Assembly (NCBI RefSeq): GCF_002614725.1
Contig: NZ_MRZN01000007.1
Coordinates: forward strand, 52,574-116,573
Length of the DNA: 64,000 nucleotides
From: Staphylococcus edaphicus
GTDB lineage: Bacteria > Bacillota > Bacilli > Staphylococcales > Staphylococcaceae
Direction: 5' to 3'
Shown in pieces: positions 50,212 to 61,792 of this stretch. The notes beneath the pieces are model-generated. The model ran no database searches and was not told where the DNA came from. It saw nothing but the letters and a program-made list of their open reading frames with translations. Position 1 is the first letter of the stretch, and every line of letters starts with the position of its first letter. The position numbers and the translations under genes are program-made.

Positions 50212-52629
50212 ATGAGTTTGTTACATATAGCGGTTTTACTACCGTTAATATTTGCACTCATTATTCCATTTGTATATCGGTTTTCTAAACGAGTACATTT
50301 AGGATGGTTTGTGTTACCTATCCCCGTCGTCTTATTTATATATTTCCTATCATATATTTCGACTACCATGTCAGGAAATACCCTTATGGAAAAAGCAAAC
50401 TGGATGCCACATTTTGGAATGAATTTCAATTTATATGTGGATGGCCTAGGCTTATTATTCAGTTTACTTATCACTGGCATTGGAAGTTTAATTGTACTGT
50501 ATTCTATAAGTTATTTAAGTCGACAAGAGCAATTAGGCAACTTTTATTGTTACCTATTGCTATTTATGGGAGCCATGTTAGGTGTTGTATTATCAGATAA
50601 TTTAATTATCTTATATTTATTCTGGGAATTAACATCATTTTCTAGTTTCCTACTTATTTCATTTTGGCGTGATAAACAAGCCTCAATCTACGGTGCACAA
50701 AAATCAATGCTTGTTACCGTATTTGGTGGTCTATCATTGTTAGGCGGTATTATCTTACTTTCTATCGCCGGTGGATCAACAAGTATTCAAGAATTAATTA
50801 GAAATGTCTCTGAGATTCAAACAAGTCCATTTTTTGTTTTGTCTATGATTCTTGTTTTAATTGGTGCAATGACCAAATCTGCACAGTTTCCATTCTATGT
50901 TTGGCTACCTGATGCAATGGAAGCACCAACACCTGTCAGTGCCTATTTGCATTCTGCTACTATGGTTAAAGCAGGACTTTATCTCGTAGCGCGTATGACA
51001 CCGATATTTGCGGTGTCTCAAGGATGGATTTGGACAGTTACTGCTGTTGGTCTCATTACACTATTTTGGGCATCACTCAATGCGACAAAACAACAGGATT
51101 TAAAAGGTATCCTAGCATTTTCTACCGTGTCTCAATTAGGTATGATTATGTCAATGCTTGGTATCGGAGCAGTAAGCTATCACTTTGAAGGTTCCGAAAG
51201 TCAAATTTATATCGCCGCATTTACTGCAGCAATCTTCCATTTGATTAACCATGCTACCTTTAAAGGCGCATTGTTTATGATTACTGGTGCTATTGACCAT
51301 TCAACAGGCACACGTGACGTCAATAAACTTGGTGGATTATTAACAATCATGCCTATCTCTTTTACCATCACTATCATTACTTCATTAAGTATGGCAGGTA
51401 TACCACCATTTAATGGTTTTTTATCTAAGGAGAAATTTTTAGAGAGCATGATTGATATTACGAATGCAAATTTATTTAGCTTAAATACATTAGGTATTTT
51501 CATACCTGTAATTGCGATTATTGGTAGTATTTTTACATTCGTTTATTCTGTAAGATTTATTGGACAAATTTTCTTGGGTAGTCATAAATCAGACAAATTG
51601 CCTAAGAAAGCACATGAGGTTTCAGCATTAATGCTCGTATCTCCAGCCATTTTAGCCATTCTTGTAATTGTATTTGGGTTCTTTCCTTCCATACTAACAG
51701 GAACAGTGATTGAACCAGCAGTCAATGCGATTAGTCAAACGACAAATGTAACCGCAGAGTTTCACATGTTCCATGGCTTTACGCCAGCATTTTTCTCTAC
51801 ACTGGGTATTTATATTGTCGGTCTTATACTAATCATTACATTTAGTTATTGGATTCATTTATTACGCAAACAACCGACTAAATTGACGATTAATTACTGG
51901 TACAACAAATTGGGCGCTGTCTCACCTGATTATGCAAGTAAATTTACAAATGCATATGTAACAGGCTTCACACGTAATAATTTAGTCATTATCTTTGCAT
52001 CATTAATTGTAATTGCGTTAGTCACTCTTTTAGTGACACCTTTTAACATTGATTTCAAAGATGTCAGTGCTATTCGACCTTTCGAATTAATTATTGTGGT
52101 GCTAATCATTACAGCTGCATCAATGATTATCTTCGCTAAATCGAGACTGTTCAGTATTATTATGGCTAGTGCAGTAGGCTATGCTGTTGCTATATTCTTC
52201 ATATTCTTTGGCGCACCAGATTTAGCACTCACACAATTTGTAGTTGAATCTATTTCTACTGCCTTGTTCTTATTATGTTTCTATCATTTACCTAATTTGA
52301 ATAGACATAAAGAAACACGATCATTTAAATTAGTTAATGTTGTTATTGCTGTAGGTGCTGGTATTGTCGTTACTGTGCTTGGGTTAATTGCTTATGGTAA
52401 TAGGCACTTCGGTTCTATCGCAGCCTTTTATAAAGAAAATGTTTATGATTTAGCACATGGTACAAATATGGTCAACGTCATACTTGTTGACTTTCGTGGT
52501 ACCGATACTTTATTCGAATCATCTGTATTAGGTATTGCTGGCTTAGGTGTATATACAATGATTAAATTACGTACAAAAAATAGTAAACATGATGAAGGAG
52601 GTAAAAACGTTGAACAGACAGAAGAATAA
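50212..52629 (+). CDS. mnhA: Na+/H+ antiporter subunit MnhA
   Basis: The largest subunit (805 residues) of the seven-part Mrp/Mnh cation/proton antiporter in the cell membrane. It has about 20 helices. The N-terminal part is homologous to respiratory complex I NuoL and carries the proton-channel block [35 protein letters not shown] (about residues 225-260). The C-terminal part has the MnhB-like and hydrogenase-4-like segments seen in fused MnhA proteins. Strong AAAGGAGG before the ATG. mnhB starts within its last codons. The operon order A-G is complete. It supports Na+ resistance and pH control. Confidence 0.97.
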   Translation: MSLLHIAVLLPLIFALIIPFVYRFSKRVHLGWFVLPIPVVLFIYFLSYISTTMSGNTLMEKANWMPHFGMNFNLYVDGLGLLFSLLITGIGSLIVLYSISYLSRQEQLGNFYCYLLLFMGAMLGVVLSDNLIILYLFWELTSFSSFLLISFWRDKQASIYGAQKSMLVTVFGGLSLLGGIILLSIAGGSTSIQELIRNVSEIQTSPFFVLSMILVLIGAMTKSAQFPFYVWLPDAMEAPTPVSAYLHSATMVKAGLYLVARMTPIFAVSQGWIWTVTAVGLITLFWASLNATKQQDLKGILAFSTVSQLGMIMSMLGIGAVSYHFEGSESQIYIAAFTAAIFHLINHATFKGALFMITGAIDHSTGTRDVNKLGGLLTIMPISFTITIITSLSMAGIPPFNGFLSKEKFLESMIDITNANLFSLNTLGIFIPVIAIIGSIFTFVYSVRFIGQIFLGSHKSDKLPKKAHEVSALMLVSPAILAILVIVFGFFPSILTGTVIEPAVNAISQTTNVTAEFHMFHGFTPAFFSTLGIYIVGLILIITFSYWIHLLRKQPTKLTINYWYNKLGAVSPDYASKFTNAYVTGFTRNNLVIIFASLIVIALVTLLVTPFNIDFKDVSAIRPFELIIVVLIITAASMIIFAKSRLFSIIMASAVGYAVAIFFIFFGAPDLALTQFVVESISTALFLLCFYHLPNLNRHKETRSFKLVNVVIAVGAGIVVTVLGLIAYGNRHFGSIAAFYKENVYDLAHGTNMVNVILVDFRGTDTLFESSVLGIAGLGVYTMIKLRTKNSKHDEGGKNVEQTEE

Positions 52630-53038
52630 TTTAATTTTTCAATATTCAGCAGTTGTTATCTTCTTCCTTATCGTCATGTTTGGTTTATCGTTATTCTTAG
52701 CGGGACATTATACACCAGGTGGCGGTTTCGTTGGTGGCCTATTATTATCAAGTGCTTTAGTCATTATTACAGTGGCTTTTGATATTAAAACAATGCGAAA
52801 GATTTTCCCGTGGGACTTTAAAATATTAATTGGTATTGGCTTACTATTTTGTTTAGCGACACCAATGGCAAGCTGGTTTTATCATAAGAACTTCTTTACG
52901 CATACACCATTTGAAATCCCGTTAGGTATCTTATCACCTATGGAGATGCACACAGCTACTTTCTTTGATTTAGGCGTTATGTGTGCTGTTGTAGGGACTG
53001 TAATGACTATAATCTTATCGATTGGGGAGAATGAGTAA
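52610..53038 (+). CDS. mnhB: Na+/H+ antiporter subunit MnhB
   Basis: A 142-residue membrane subunit with four helices and the signature [20 protein letters not shown] (about residue 30), typical of MnhB/MrpB. An upstream ATG at 52589 is in frame, but AAGGAGGT lies between it and a TTG at 52610 (seven bases away). The TTG start gives the normal length, so I chose it. The gene overlaps mnhA by 20 bases and mnhC by one base, so the operon is tightly coupled. Confidence 0.94.
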   Translation: MNRQKNNLIFQYSAVVIFFLIVMFGLSLFLAGHYTPGGGFVGGLLLSSALVIITVAFDIKTMRKIFPWDFKILIGIGLLFCLATPMASWFYHKNFFTHTPFEIPLGILSPMEMHTATFFDLGVMCAVVGTVMTIILSIGENE

Positions 53039-53385
53039 TGGAAATATTAATGATTTTCGTATGTGGTATTCTCACTGCAATGAGCGTCTATCTCATTCTT
53101 TCTAAGAGTTTGATACGCATCATTATTGGTACTACATTACAAACACATACTGCCAACTTGTTTTTAATTACTATGGGTGGATTAAAAAAAGGAGAAGTAC
53201 CTATTTATGAAAAAGGTATCACTTCATACGTTGATCCTATACCACAGGCTTTAATTTTAACTGCTATTGTTATTTCATTTTCAGTCACAGCTTTTTTCTT
53301 AGTACTTGCTTTTAGAAGCTATAAAGAATTAGGTACAGACAACGTAGAAAGTATGAAAGGAGTGCTAGAAGATGATAGAGAGTAA
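53038..53385 (+). CDS. mnhC: Na+/H+ antiporter subunit MnhC
   Basis: A small subunit of 115 residues with three helices, homologous to NuoK of complex I. Marks are the first helix [21 protein letters not shown] and [22 protein letters not shown] in the third helix. The ATG shares its A with the mnhB stop (TAATG). The 3' end overlaps mnhD by 14 bases. In the complex it helps bridge the large subunits. Length and motif match the family. Confidence 0.95.
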   Translation: MEILMIFVCGILTAMSVYLILSKSLIRIIIGTTLQTHTANLFLITMGGLKKGEVPIYEKGITSYVDPIPQALILTAIVISFSVTAFFLVLAFRSYKELGTDNVESMKGVLEDDRE

Positions 53386-54868
53386 CCTAATCATATCATT
53401 ACTCGTCATACCAATGATTACTATTATCGCACTCATTTTCATTGGTAAGCGTCCAAAGATTAAACGCTATGTTGCCTTATCAGGTACTGCACTAACATTG
53501 ATTTTTGCTTTTATTAATTTAAAAAATGTCTTAAAAGATGGTCCTATAACTTTAGAACTTGGTTCATGGGACGCGCCATATAGTATTGTCTTTGTACTTG
53601 ATATATTTAGTGCATTACTTGTCATCACAAGTTTAATCGTCACAATGCTTATTATCTTATATTCCTATCAATCTGTAGGTATTGAGCGTGAGACATATTA
53701 TTATTATTTCGCCGTAATGTTTATGCTTACGGGTGTCATTGGATCATTTATTACAGGCGATATATTTAATTTATTTGTATTCTTTGAAGTGTTCTTGATG
53801 GCATCTTATATTTTACTAGTTATTGGCGGCACAAAAATACAGTTGAGCGAAACAATTAAATACGTACTAGTCAATGTGACTTCATCTGCATTCTTCGTTA
53901 TTGCCGTAGCTATGCTCTATTCCGTTGTAGGGACTTTAAACCTTGCTGATATCAGTGAGAAACTAAGTCAGTTATCTCATCAAGATAGCGGTATTGTAAC
54001 GATTATATTCATACTATTTATCTTTGTATTTGCTACAAAAGCTGGGGCATTTCCAATGTATATTTGGTTACCTGGTGCTTATTATGCGCCACCAATTGCA
54101 ATTATTGCATTTTTCGGTGCCTTGTTAACAAAGGTAGGTATTTATGCAATAGCTAGAACAGCTAGCCTATTCTTTAGGGATACATCAAACTTTTCATTCT
54201 ATACAATATTGTTTCTTGCCCTACTCACAATTATCTTCGGTTGTGTTGGTGCTGTAAGTTACTTTGATACTAAGAAAATTATTCTATATAATATCATGAT
54301 TGCAGTAGGCGTCATACTAGTTGGTGTTGCGATGATGAATCAAGCTGGTATGATGGGTGCTATTTACTACACACTACATGATATGTTAATCAAAGCAGCT
54401 CTATTCTTCCTTATCGGTGTCATGTATAAAATTACGAAAACACATGATTTACGGAAATATGGCGGTCTTATTAAAGACTATCCCGTATTAGGTTGGACTT
54501 TCTTTATTGCAGCACTTAGTCTAGCTGGTATTCCCCCACTTAGCGGATTTTATGGTAAGTACTATATTGTCCAAGCTACTTTTGAAAAGGGATTTTATTT
54601 AAGCGGTATCGTTGTTTTACTATCAAGCCTTGTTGTACTATATTCTGTCATTAGAATCTTTTTACAAGGATTTTTCGGTAAGTCAGAAGGTTATCAAGTA
54701 AATGCTAAGTTGCAATATAAAGGGATCCTAACAGTATCCATTATTGCTGTCGTTATTTCTGTAATATTTGGACTTTCTGCAGATTGGTTACAACCAATTA
54801 TTAAAGATGCAGCAGAAACATTTTACAATCCAAGTGTATATACTGACAGTGTATTGGGGGGAAAATAA
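53372..54868 (+). CDS. mnhD: Na+/H+ antiporter subunit MnhD
   Basis: The second large subunit, 498 residues and about 14 helices, homologous to NuoM/NuoN. The proton-channel block [25 protein letters not shown] (about residue 225) carries the conserved lysine. FALLSxAGIPP is seen as [23 protein letters not shown] (about residue 370). AAAGGAGTG in the end of mnhC lies seven bases before the ATG. It ends one base before mnhE begins. It forms the second ion path of the antiporter. Confidence 0.96.
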   Translation: MIESNLIISLLVIPMITIIALIFIGKRPKIKRYVALSGTALTLIFAFINLKNVLKDGPITLELGSWDAPYSIVFVLDIFSALLVITSLIVTMLIILYSYQSVGIERETYYYYFAVMFMLTGVIGSFITGDIFNLFVFFEVFLMASYILLVIGGTKIQLSETIKYVLVNVTSSAFFVIAVAMLYSVVGTLNLADISEKLSQLSHQDSGIVTIIFILFIFVFATKAGAFPMYIWLPGAYYAPPIAIIAFFGALLTKVGIYAIARTASLFFRDTSNFSFYTILFLALLTIIFGCVGAVSYFDTKKIILYNIMIAVGVILVGVAMMNQAGMMGAIYYTLHDMLIKAALFFLIGVMYKITKTHDLRKYGGLIKDYPVLGWTFFIAALSLAGIPPLSGFYGKYYIVQATFEKGFYLSGIVVLLSSLVVLYSVIRIFLQGFFGKSEGYQVNAKLQYKGILTVSIIAVVISVIFGLSADWLQPIIKDAAETFYNPSVYTDSVLGGK

Positions 54869-54869
54869 T

Positions 54870-55976
<1,107 letters not shown>

Positions 55977-55996
55977 AATTTAGAATATAGAATTTT

Positions 55997-56032
55997 GGGG
56001 CGAGAAACTTATGTAAAAAAATTTCTCGCCCC
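55997..56032 (+). terminator. GC-rich hairpin after mnhG
   Basis: GGGGCGAGAAA and TTTCTCGCCCC, 11 perfect pairs with a 14-base loop. No T-run follows, so it may stabilise the mRNA end rather than stop transcription by itself. Confidence 0.6.
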
Positions 56033-56050
56033 GTTCCGTCTATTATAAAT

Positions 56051-56136
56051 AGGTTCACGTTCACGCATAAGACCCACTAACTCAATAAATTGAAAAGTGG
56101 TTCTACAGGTTTACATGAACTATCAATAACATGTTA
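56051..56136. repeat. Degenerate copy (about 1.4 units) of the 66-bp repeat
   Basis: The core CCCACTAACTCAATAAATTG (56073-56092) is the same as in the triple repeat at 42657. The first part has lost about ten bases. A second partial unit begins with GGTTTACATGAACT (56108-56121). Confidence 0.85.
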
Positions 56137-56171
56137 AGAAGCTGAGACAAATGGGTTGTCTCAGCTTCTTT
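56136..56171 (+). terminator. Main terminator of the mnh operon
   Basis: AAGAAGCTGAGACAA and TTGTCTCAGCTTCTT, 15 perfect pairs with a five-base loop. The following 290 bases (56172-56462) hold no gene I can name; see the finding on a short open stretch there. Confidence 0.88.
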
Positions 56172-56462
56172 ATATATACCTATGTATTTTATGCTACTTT
56201 TAAATCATGCTATCCAAAGTTTTACAGCGCTGCTGTCATGATGTCAATTTCACGATGTATTTAATTACATTAATTATGTTTTAAAAAGAGCGACGGCCTA
56301 TCTGCTTTAGAATTAAGCCCTTTTGCCAGAAATATTACGTGAGGAAGAGAAGCAGCATTAAGAATATCAGTGGCATATAACACTGTGTTAACACATACAG
56401 ACATAGCTACTTAAGCTTATATAACTGACCCTATAATAATTCATAAAAATGACTACATATAA

Positions 56463-56551
56463 AAAGACAGTCGAACAGGACGCGATAACCCTAAAAATAA
56501 ACATTTAAAAATGAAAACTTTAACAGCGTATATCCATGTTCGACTGTCTTT
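56463..56551. terminator. Long-loop terminator of the thioesterase gene
   Basis: AAAGACAGTCGAACA (56463-56477) pairs perfectly with 56537-56551 across a 59-base loop, with an A-run left and T-run right. The loop is much longer than in the other terminators here. Confidence 0.65.
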
Positions 56552-56563
56552 ACTTTATATCAC

Positions 56564-56941
56564 TTAACGTTTACGCGGCTTAATGGCGATTGTGCCACGC
56601 ATGACACAAATCAATCTATCTGTATCATCTTTTATATCAATGTTCCATACTTGTGTCGTTTTACCTTCATGAATAATGGTTGCAGTTGCATAAATTGTAC
56701 CCTTGGTAGTTGAACCGATATGATTTCCATTCATTTCTAAACCAAGTGGGACAAAGTTTTCAGTATCAATTAAATCTGCCGCTCCCATTGAACAAGCAGA
56801 CTCTCCAAGTGCAAGACTCGCACCACCGTGCAAATAGCCAAATGGCTGTTTCACTTTATCTGTAACTGGCATGGACATTATCATCAACCCAGGTTCTTGC
56901 TTTTCCACTTTAATATCTAATGCATCTAACATATTAACCAA
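56564..56941 (-). CDS. PaaI-family hotdog-fold thioesterase
   Basis: A small cytoplasmic acyl-CoA thioesterase of about 125 residues. The hotdog motif HGGASLALGESACSMGA (about residue 38) holds the usual His-Gly-Gly. The last strands KTTQVWNIDIKDDTDRLICVMRGTI fit the PaaI/YbdB branch, which often hydrolyses aromatic or menaquinone-related acyl-CoAs; the substrate here is not known. The start is uncertain. The frame opens at a GTG (56950) that lies in the AGAGGGGT ribosome site. A TTG at 56941 has good spacing, and the first ATG is at 56932. It follows the NhaC-like gene by about 30 bases and may share its transcript. Confidence 0.85.
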   Translation of the reverse strand: MVNMLDALDIKVEKQEPGLMIMSMPVTDKVKQPFGYLHGGASLALGESACSMGAADLIDTENFVPLGLEMNGNHIGSTTKGTIYATATIIHEGKTTQVWNIDIKDDTDRLICVMRGTIAIKPRKR

Positions 56942-56971
56942 TACGGACACCCCTCTTACATCAATTTGTTT

Positions 56972-58288
56972 CTATAGTATCATAGCAGCAATTGTTCCAA
57001 AAATGATTAATGGTATATTATAGAATACAAAGTTCGGTATACATGTATCTCTAATATGATCATGTTGACCATCAATATCTAATCCCGCTGTTGGTCCAAG
57101 CGTTGAGTCACTAGCTGGTGACCCTGAATCACCTAATGCACTTGCAGTACCAATTAAAGCAATGAGTGCCATCGTACTTAACCCTAATGACTCGCCTAAT
57201 GGTACAAATAGCGTCGCAATAATAGGAATTGTTGCAAATGACGAACCTATACCTAATGTGACAATTAATCCAATGATATACATAACAATAATACTTAATA
57301 ATTTATTTTCCCCTACGACACCACTTAAACTATTCACTAAATTACCAATGTCCCCAGTTTCATTCATTACACCTGCAAAGCCATTCGCAGATAAAATCAC
57401 AACACCTATGAATGACATAATCTTGATGCCATCAACAAATTGTTTATCTAATTCTGTCCATTTGTAAGCTCTTGAAACAAAGAATACAAGTACACCTGCA
57501 AGTGCGCCAAATATCATTGAATCTGTGCCGAGTTGCACAAAAAATGTAGCTAGTATTGAAATTATAGTGACAATAAGGACATAAGGCTTAATAACAATTT
57601 GAGTATTATTATCAATTTCTTCATGTTGGATATATTTTCTAGGCTTTCTATAATAATAAATACCTAATATTAATCCGACAATATAGCCTAAAGATGGGAT
57701 TAGCATCGCTTTCCAAATCATGCCCATCTCAATAGGATGATGTGCCTTGGTAAAACCATTCTGAATGATTTGGTGGAAAATTTGTCCAAAACCAAATGGT
57801 AATAAAACATATGGCCAACATAACCCAAATCCAATAATGATTGCAATTTGCCTTCTGTCCACATTAAGTTCATTAAATAAACTAATTAATGGCGGTATGA
57901 CGATTGGAATAAATGCAATATGAACTGGAATTAAATTCTGACTCATGATACTCATGACAAGTAAGGCAATAATTATAATTACTTTCACTTTAATTCGTGA
58001 CATTTTACTGTTTTCTGCATGAATACCGTTTATAATTTTATTTACTAAATAATCTGTAATACCACTATAAGAAATAAGCGCTGCGAATCCACCCAGTAAT
58101 GCATAGCTAAGTGCAACCTCCGCACCATCTACAATATTTTTACCAAATACGGATACAATTTCAGAAACACTCATACCCGCTATTAACCCTCCAACAAGCG
58201 CACTGATAAATAAACTGATTACCACGTTTAACCTACATAAACATAATATAATCATCAGTACAACTGCTATAACTACTGCATTTATCAC
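56972..58288 (-). CDS. NhaC/YuiF-like Na+/H+ antiporter family membrane protein
   Basis: A 438-residue membrane protein with about 11-12 helices. GSSFATIPIIATLFVPLGESLG and ALGDSGSPASDSTLGPTAGLDIDGQHDHIRDTCIPNF (C-terminal) are conserved in the YuiF-type Na+/H+ antiporter or amino-acid antiporter family. The transported ion or amino acid is unproven. The frame starts at 58309, but AAAGGAG lies within the first codons and fits a GTG at 58288 (nine bases away), which I chose. A near-consensus promoter lies at 58338-58366. It lies near the Mnh operon but is an independent unit. Confidence 0.8.
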   Translation of the reverse strand: MINAVVIAVVLMIILCLCRLNVVISLFISALVGGLIAGMSVSEIVSVFGKNIVDGAEVALSYALLGGFAALISYSGITDYLVNKIINGIHAENSKMSRIKVKVIIIIALLVMSIMSQNLIPVHIAFIPIVIPPLISLFNELNVDRRQIAIIIGFGLCWPYVLLPFGFGQIFHQIIQNGFTKAHHPIEMGMIWKAMLIPSLGYIVGLILGIYYYRKPRKYIQHEEIDNNTQIVIKPYVLIVTIISILATFFVQLGTDSMIFGALAGVLVFFVSRAYKWTELDKQFVDGIKIMSFIGVVILSANGFAGVMNETGDIGNLVNSLSGVVGENKLLSIIVMYIIGLIVTLGIGSSFATIPIIATLFVPLGESLGLSTMALIALIGTASALGDSGSPASDSTLGPTAGLDIDGQHDHIRDTCIPNFVFYNIPLIIFGTIAAMIL

Positions 58289-58337
58289 AAAGCATAACTC
58301 CTTTATCACGTTATCGAACTAAAGCATCATGAGAATT

Positions 58338-58366
58338 ATAATATCAATAACTATACCACTTGTCAA
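58338..58366 (-). promoter_or_regulatory. Strong SigA promoter of the NhaC-like gene
   Basis: TTGACA (58361-58366), 17 bases, TATTAT (58338-58343) on the minus strand: consensus -35 and near-consensus -10. Confidence 0.85.
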
Positions 58367-58480
58367 ATACATTTGTTATATTTTAAAAATATAAAATAAA
58401 GCATGACGTCTTTACTATATATTTCAACAACCAATCATCTAGCAAATTTTTTATTTCTTGCCTGAGCTTCCTTCAAAACA

Positions 58481-58513
58481 AAAAAAGGATAACATTGAAT
58501 GTTATCCTTTTTT
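58481..58513. terminator. Terminator of the leucyl aminopeptidase gene
   Basis: AAAAAAGGATAACATT and AATGTTATCCTTTTTT around a very small loop, A-run and T-run on both sides. Confidence 0.9.
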
Positions 58514-58539
58514 CGCTATTTATTTGTCATTGACCCTTA

Positions 58540-60021
58540 CTATTTCAAATGGCGCATCCATGACACAATTGTAGGTATGAGATAACCTGTGGGCCCTTTA
58601 GGACCTTTATGTGATGCTTTGTTCGTCGTTGCTGGACCAGCTATATCAAAGTGCATATGTGGTGTTTCACCTGCAAAATGATTGATAAACGTTGCAGCAA
58701 ACAAGGCTTTACCTTGACCATTTGTATGGTTAACAAGATCCGCAACATCACTGTTTCTAATCAAGCTTTGTTCAGTGGATGTCATTGGTAATTCAAAGAC
58801 AAATTCATCCATTTGACGTGCGTATTCCAGTATATGTTGCAATGTTGTATCTGCATTATGGTTAAATACTGCCGCTTTATCATCTCCCAATGCAGCAACT
58901 GCAGCACCAGTCAAAGTAGCAAAGTCAAGAATCAGCTTCGGTTGAAATTGATTCGCATAAAATACAGCATCACCTAAAACTAAGCGTCCTTCAGCATCTG
59001 TATTTAATACTTCAACTGACTCTCCACTTAGTGCAGTGAATACATCATCAGGTTTCATCGCTGCTTCGTTAACCATATTCTCTGCGGCAGCTATGACACC
59101 AACTATATTAATTTTCAATTCAAGTTTACGTGCTGCCTCTATCATAGCTATAACATTGGCAGAACCGCACATATCATATTTCATCGTTTGCATACCCGTT
59201 TTTGATTTAATAGAATAGCCACCAGAATCGTAAGTTATACCTTTACCTACTAATGCAATAGGCGCGTCTTCTGCTTTTCCTCCATTATATGTAATTGTAA
59301 TCACACTAGGGCCATTATGAGAACCTTTCCCTACTGCATGTATTAACCCAAAGCCCTCTGACTGAAGTGTTTCACTATCTTTGATATCTACACTTACTTG
59401 TGTTCCTTCGAAATGTTTTTGTACCATTTCGCCATAATAACTTGGTGTCAGTATATTAGGTGGCATTTGACTAAAATCTCTAGCTAAATTAATTGCCGAT
59501 GCTATGGATTGTCCTTGTTCAACAGAACGTAAAATATCATCTGTCTTTTCAGTACTTAAATCTAAATCAATGTGATAGGGCGCCGATTTGTTCGTTTTAT
59601 AGTTATCAAATTGATAAATGGATTGTATGCTCTGTTGTCCTAATATTTCAGCAATGGCTTCTCTTGTTAATTCATGTGCTTGAAAAGTATCAAATAATAA
59701 TGAGGCTTTTGTAATACGTTCCTGCTTTAAATATTGGAATAAATTGCCAAATACTTTTAAATAATCACTATGATTTGTTAATTTCACGTTACCTAACCCT
59801 ACAGTAACTAATTTTACATATTTTTCCTTCAGACTGAACAAGGTAGTAGAAACTGTGCCAATATTCGTACTAATAATGTGATTTTGTTTTAACGTTTTAA
59901 GTTTTTCGTTAATGTTCTCATTTACAACCTCAATTGTTTCAAGTTGATTTAAATGCTCTGGTACACCTATGATCAACGTATCATTTTCTATTTTTTTATT
60001 ATCATGAATATGAACTTTCAT
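58540..60021 (-). CDS. pepA: Leucyl aminopeptidase (M17 family)
   Basis: A cytoplasmic hexameric aminopeptidase of 493 residues with two metal ions. The M17 signature NTDAEGRLVL (about residue 337) and the preceding VGKGITYDSGGYSIKS and MKYDMCGSANVIAMIEAA supply metal ligands and catalytic residues. The N-terminal domain is variable, as usual. It removes N-terminal residues from peptides and thus completes breakdown of peptides taken up by Opp and cut by PepF. The ATG follows AGAGGAGAG. It stands alone between ndh and the NhaC-like gene. In S. aureus the homologue is also called ampA. Confidence 0.95.
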   Translation of the reverse strand: MKVHIHDNKKIENDTLIIGVPEHLNQLETIEVVNENINEKLKTLKQNHIISTNIGTVSTTLFSLKEKYVKLVTVGLGNVKLTNHSDYLKVFGNLFQYLKQERITKASLLFDTFQAHELTREAIAEILGQQSIQSIYQFDNYKTNKSAPYHIDLDLSTEKTDDILRSVEQGQSIASAINLARDFSQMPPNILTPSYYGEMVQKHFEGTQVSVDIKDSETLQSEGFGLIHAVGKGSHNGPSVITITYNGGKAEDAPIALVGKGITYDSGGYSIKSKTGMQTMKYDMCGSANVIAMIEAARKLELKINIVGVIAAAENMVNEAAMKPDDVFTALSGESVEVLNTDAEGRLVLGDAVFYANQFQPKLILDFATLTGAAVAALGDDKAAVFNHNADTTLQHILEYARQMDEFVFELPMTSTEQSLIRNSDVADLVNHTNGQGKALFAATFINHFAGETPHMHFDIAGPATTNKASHKGPKGPTGYLIPTIVSWMRHLK

Positions 60022-60161
60022 ACAATCTCTCCTCTTTTCTACTAATTTCTTAAAATGCTTAATAACTTTTAAAATTTTCTGGCATTTATAGGTTATTAAA
60101 TAGGTTGTGCAACAGAAATTTAACCTATTTAAAAAATTTCGCGGTCTTCACCTTGGATAAA

Positions 60162-60228
60162 GGTTTACCTGAGCCGTAGCACATGCATAAGTATGACTAA
60201 CTCAATATAATTAAAAGCGATGTATTAA
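60162..60228. repeat. Degenerate single copy of the 66-bp repeat
   Basis: It opens with GGTTTACCTGAGC, preceded by ATAAA as at 42657, keeps CATAAGT and ACTAACTCAATA, and then diverges. The large hairpin is no longer complete. The rest of 60022-60263 shows no gene or promoter that I can support. Confidence 0.8.
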
Positions 60229-60263
60229 CTTTCAATCCGTTAAACTACTGTCTAATAAAGTGA

Positions 60264-60302
60264 CAAGGAGGCTGGGACAAATGAATTGTCTCAGCCTCCT
60301 TG
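60264..60302. terminator. ndh terminator
   Basis: CAAGGAGGCTGGGACAA and TTGTCTCAGCCTCCTTG, a 17-base stem with one G-T pair and a five-base loop, 45 bases past the ndh stop. Confidence 0.88.
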
Positions 60303-60346
60303 TTTCTAACAACACATCCATAAACCATGTGTCATTGATTCATCTA

Positions 60347-61555
60347 TTAAAACTTACCTTTTTTGAATGCTAAACCGATTCCGCCAAGTTTAAATACCGC
60401 ACGTGTATCGATAACTTTTTTCATAAAGGCAGCTTTTTTGCCTTGAATATCTCTACCATAAACAACACCAACACCGTCGTTAGCGCCTAATGAACATACG
60501 GTACCACGATCAACATATTCAAACTCACTTGTTGGTTGACCTTCTAAAATATTTTTAACATTTTTAGCAGTGTGTTCACCTTGTTGCATAGCAATTTGTG
60601 CTGTAGTTGGTAATGGACGCTCTTCGCCAGCTGGGATAAACGCAGAACAGTCACCAATAACAAAGATATCATCATATCCTTCGATAGTTAAATCTTGTTT
60701 AGTGACAATACGACCACGTTTAACGCCTTCAAATGATTCTTCCATTAGTTTGCTACCACGAACACCCGCAGCCCAAACAGATGTATTAGCTTCTAATTGT
60801 TGTTCTTCATCATTTACTTTCACGACGAAACCTTTTTCATTAGCAGCAACGATTGGTGTACCAATTTTGAATTCTACGCCTTTGTCTTCTAAATAACTTA
60901 CTGCATGGTTAACTAATTCATCAGAGAACATTGGTAACATTTTTGGAGCAGCTTCAACGCAAGTGATTTTCACTTTGCTTTGTTCGACGCCATATTTATT
61001 ACATAACTCTGGGATACGGTCTGTTAATTCACCTAAGAATTCAACACCAGTGAACCCTGCGCCACCAACAAGAATCGCTAAGTCTTTATCATCTTTTTGT
61101 TTTGAAGACGCATAATTAGCAAATTTATCTTCGATATGACGAGATAATCTACGAGCAGTTAATACGTTTTCAATTTGGAAAGCATGGTCTTTCATACCTT
61201 TGATACCGAATGTTTCACTTTCAAAGCCTAATGAAACTACTAATATATCAAAATCAAAAATACCAGCATCAGTTTCTACTTTTTTAGCATTGCGATCGAT
61301 TTTAGTCACTTCTGCTTTAACAAAGTTAACTTTATCTTTGTCAACAACACTTTGTACTGGATATAATAAATCTTCATAGCTGATAGTACCTGCAGAAGCT
61401 TCATGTAACCAAGTTGCTTCATAGTGATAATCATTTTTATTAATTAATGTAATCTCAGCCTCATCTGCTGAAATTTGCTTTTGTAATTTTGTAATAGTTT
61501 GTAAACCAGCGTAACCAGCGCCTAGAACTAATACTTTTTTACGATCTTGAGCCAT
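60347..61555 (-). CDS. ndh: Type II NADH dehydrogenase
   Basis: A membrane-bound flavoprotein of 402 residues that passes electrons from NADH to menaquinone without pumping protons; it starts the respiratory chain in staphylococci. The FAD motif [18 protein letters not shown] is at residues 8-25, the NADH motif [19 protein letters not shown] at about residue 165, and [12 protein letters not shown] at about residue 305. The C-terminal membrane-anchoring helices end in AFKKGKF. The frame opens at a GTG (61564); AGGTGA and family length favour the ATG at 61555 ([10 protein letters not shown]). It is a single gene with its own terminator. Confidence 0.96.
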   Translation of the reverse strand: MAQDRKKVLVLGAGYAGLQTITKLQKQISADEAEITLINKNDYHYEATWLHEASAGTISYEDLLYPVQSVVDKDKVNFVKAEVTKIDRNAKKVETDAGIFDFDILVVSLGFESETFGIKGMKDHAFQIENVLTARRLSRHIEDKFANYASSKQKDDKDLAILVGGAGFTGVEFLGELTDRIPELCNKYGVEQSKVKITCVEAAPKMLPMFSDELVNHAVSYLEDKGVEFKIGTPIVAANEKGFVVKVNDEEQQLEANTSVWAAGVRGSKLMEESFEGVKRGRIVTKQDLTIEGYDDIFVIGDCSAFIPAGEERPLPTTAQIAMQQGEHTAKNVKNILEGQPTSEFEYVDRGTVCSLGANDGVGVVYGRDIQGKKAAFMKKVIDTRAVFKLGGIGLAFKKGKF

Positions 61556-61729
61556 TTCATTCACCTAAGCTTTCATAATTTTTTTGTTGCGATAGTCTTT
61601 TGCGTTACCCAATATTCAAAATTGTAATTCACAAAAAAGACATTTTTCATCCAATACTAATTTTAAAGTTTTTATGGTTGATTTTCAAGCGCTAACGACC
61701 ATATTGTTTATTATTTCACATAAACAATT

Positions 61730-61775
61730 AAAAGACTATAGTTTACACTTATATTTGAGTGCACTATAGTCTTTT
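61730..61775 (-). terminator. Terminator of the yuzB-sufA unit
   Basis: AAAAGACTATAGT and ACTATAGTCTTTT with a partly paired loop, 18 bases past the sufA stop. The A-rich left side gives a T-tail. The rest of 61556-61729, upstream of ndh, shows no clear promoter. Confidence 0.82.
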
Positions 61776-61792
61776 ATTTTAATATATTTTTT

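Noticed and set aside
61620..61640. Rex operator upstream of ndh
   Set aside because: TTGTGAATTACAA on the minus strand resembles one half of a Rex site but lacks the second full TTCACAA arm at the right spacing.
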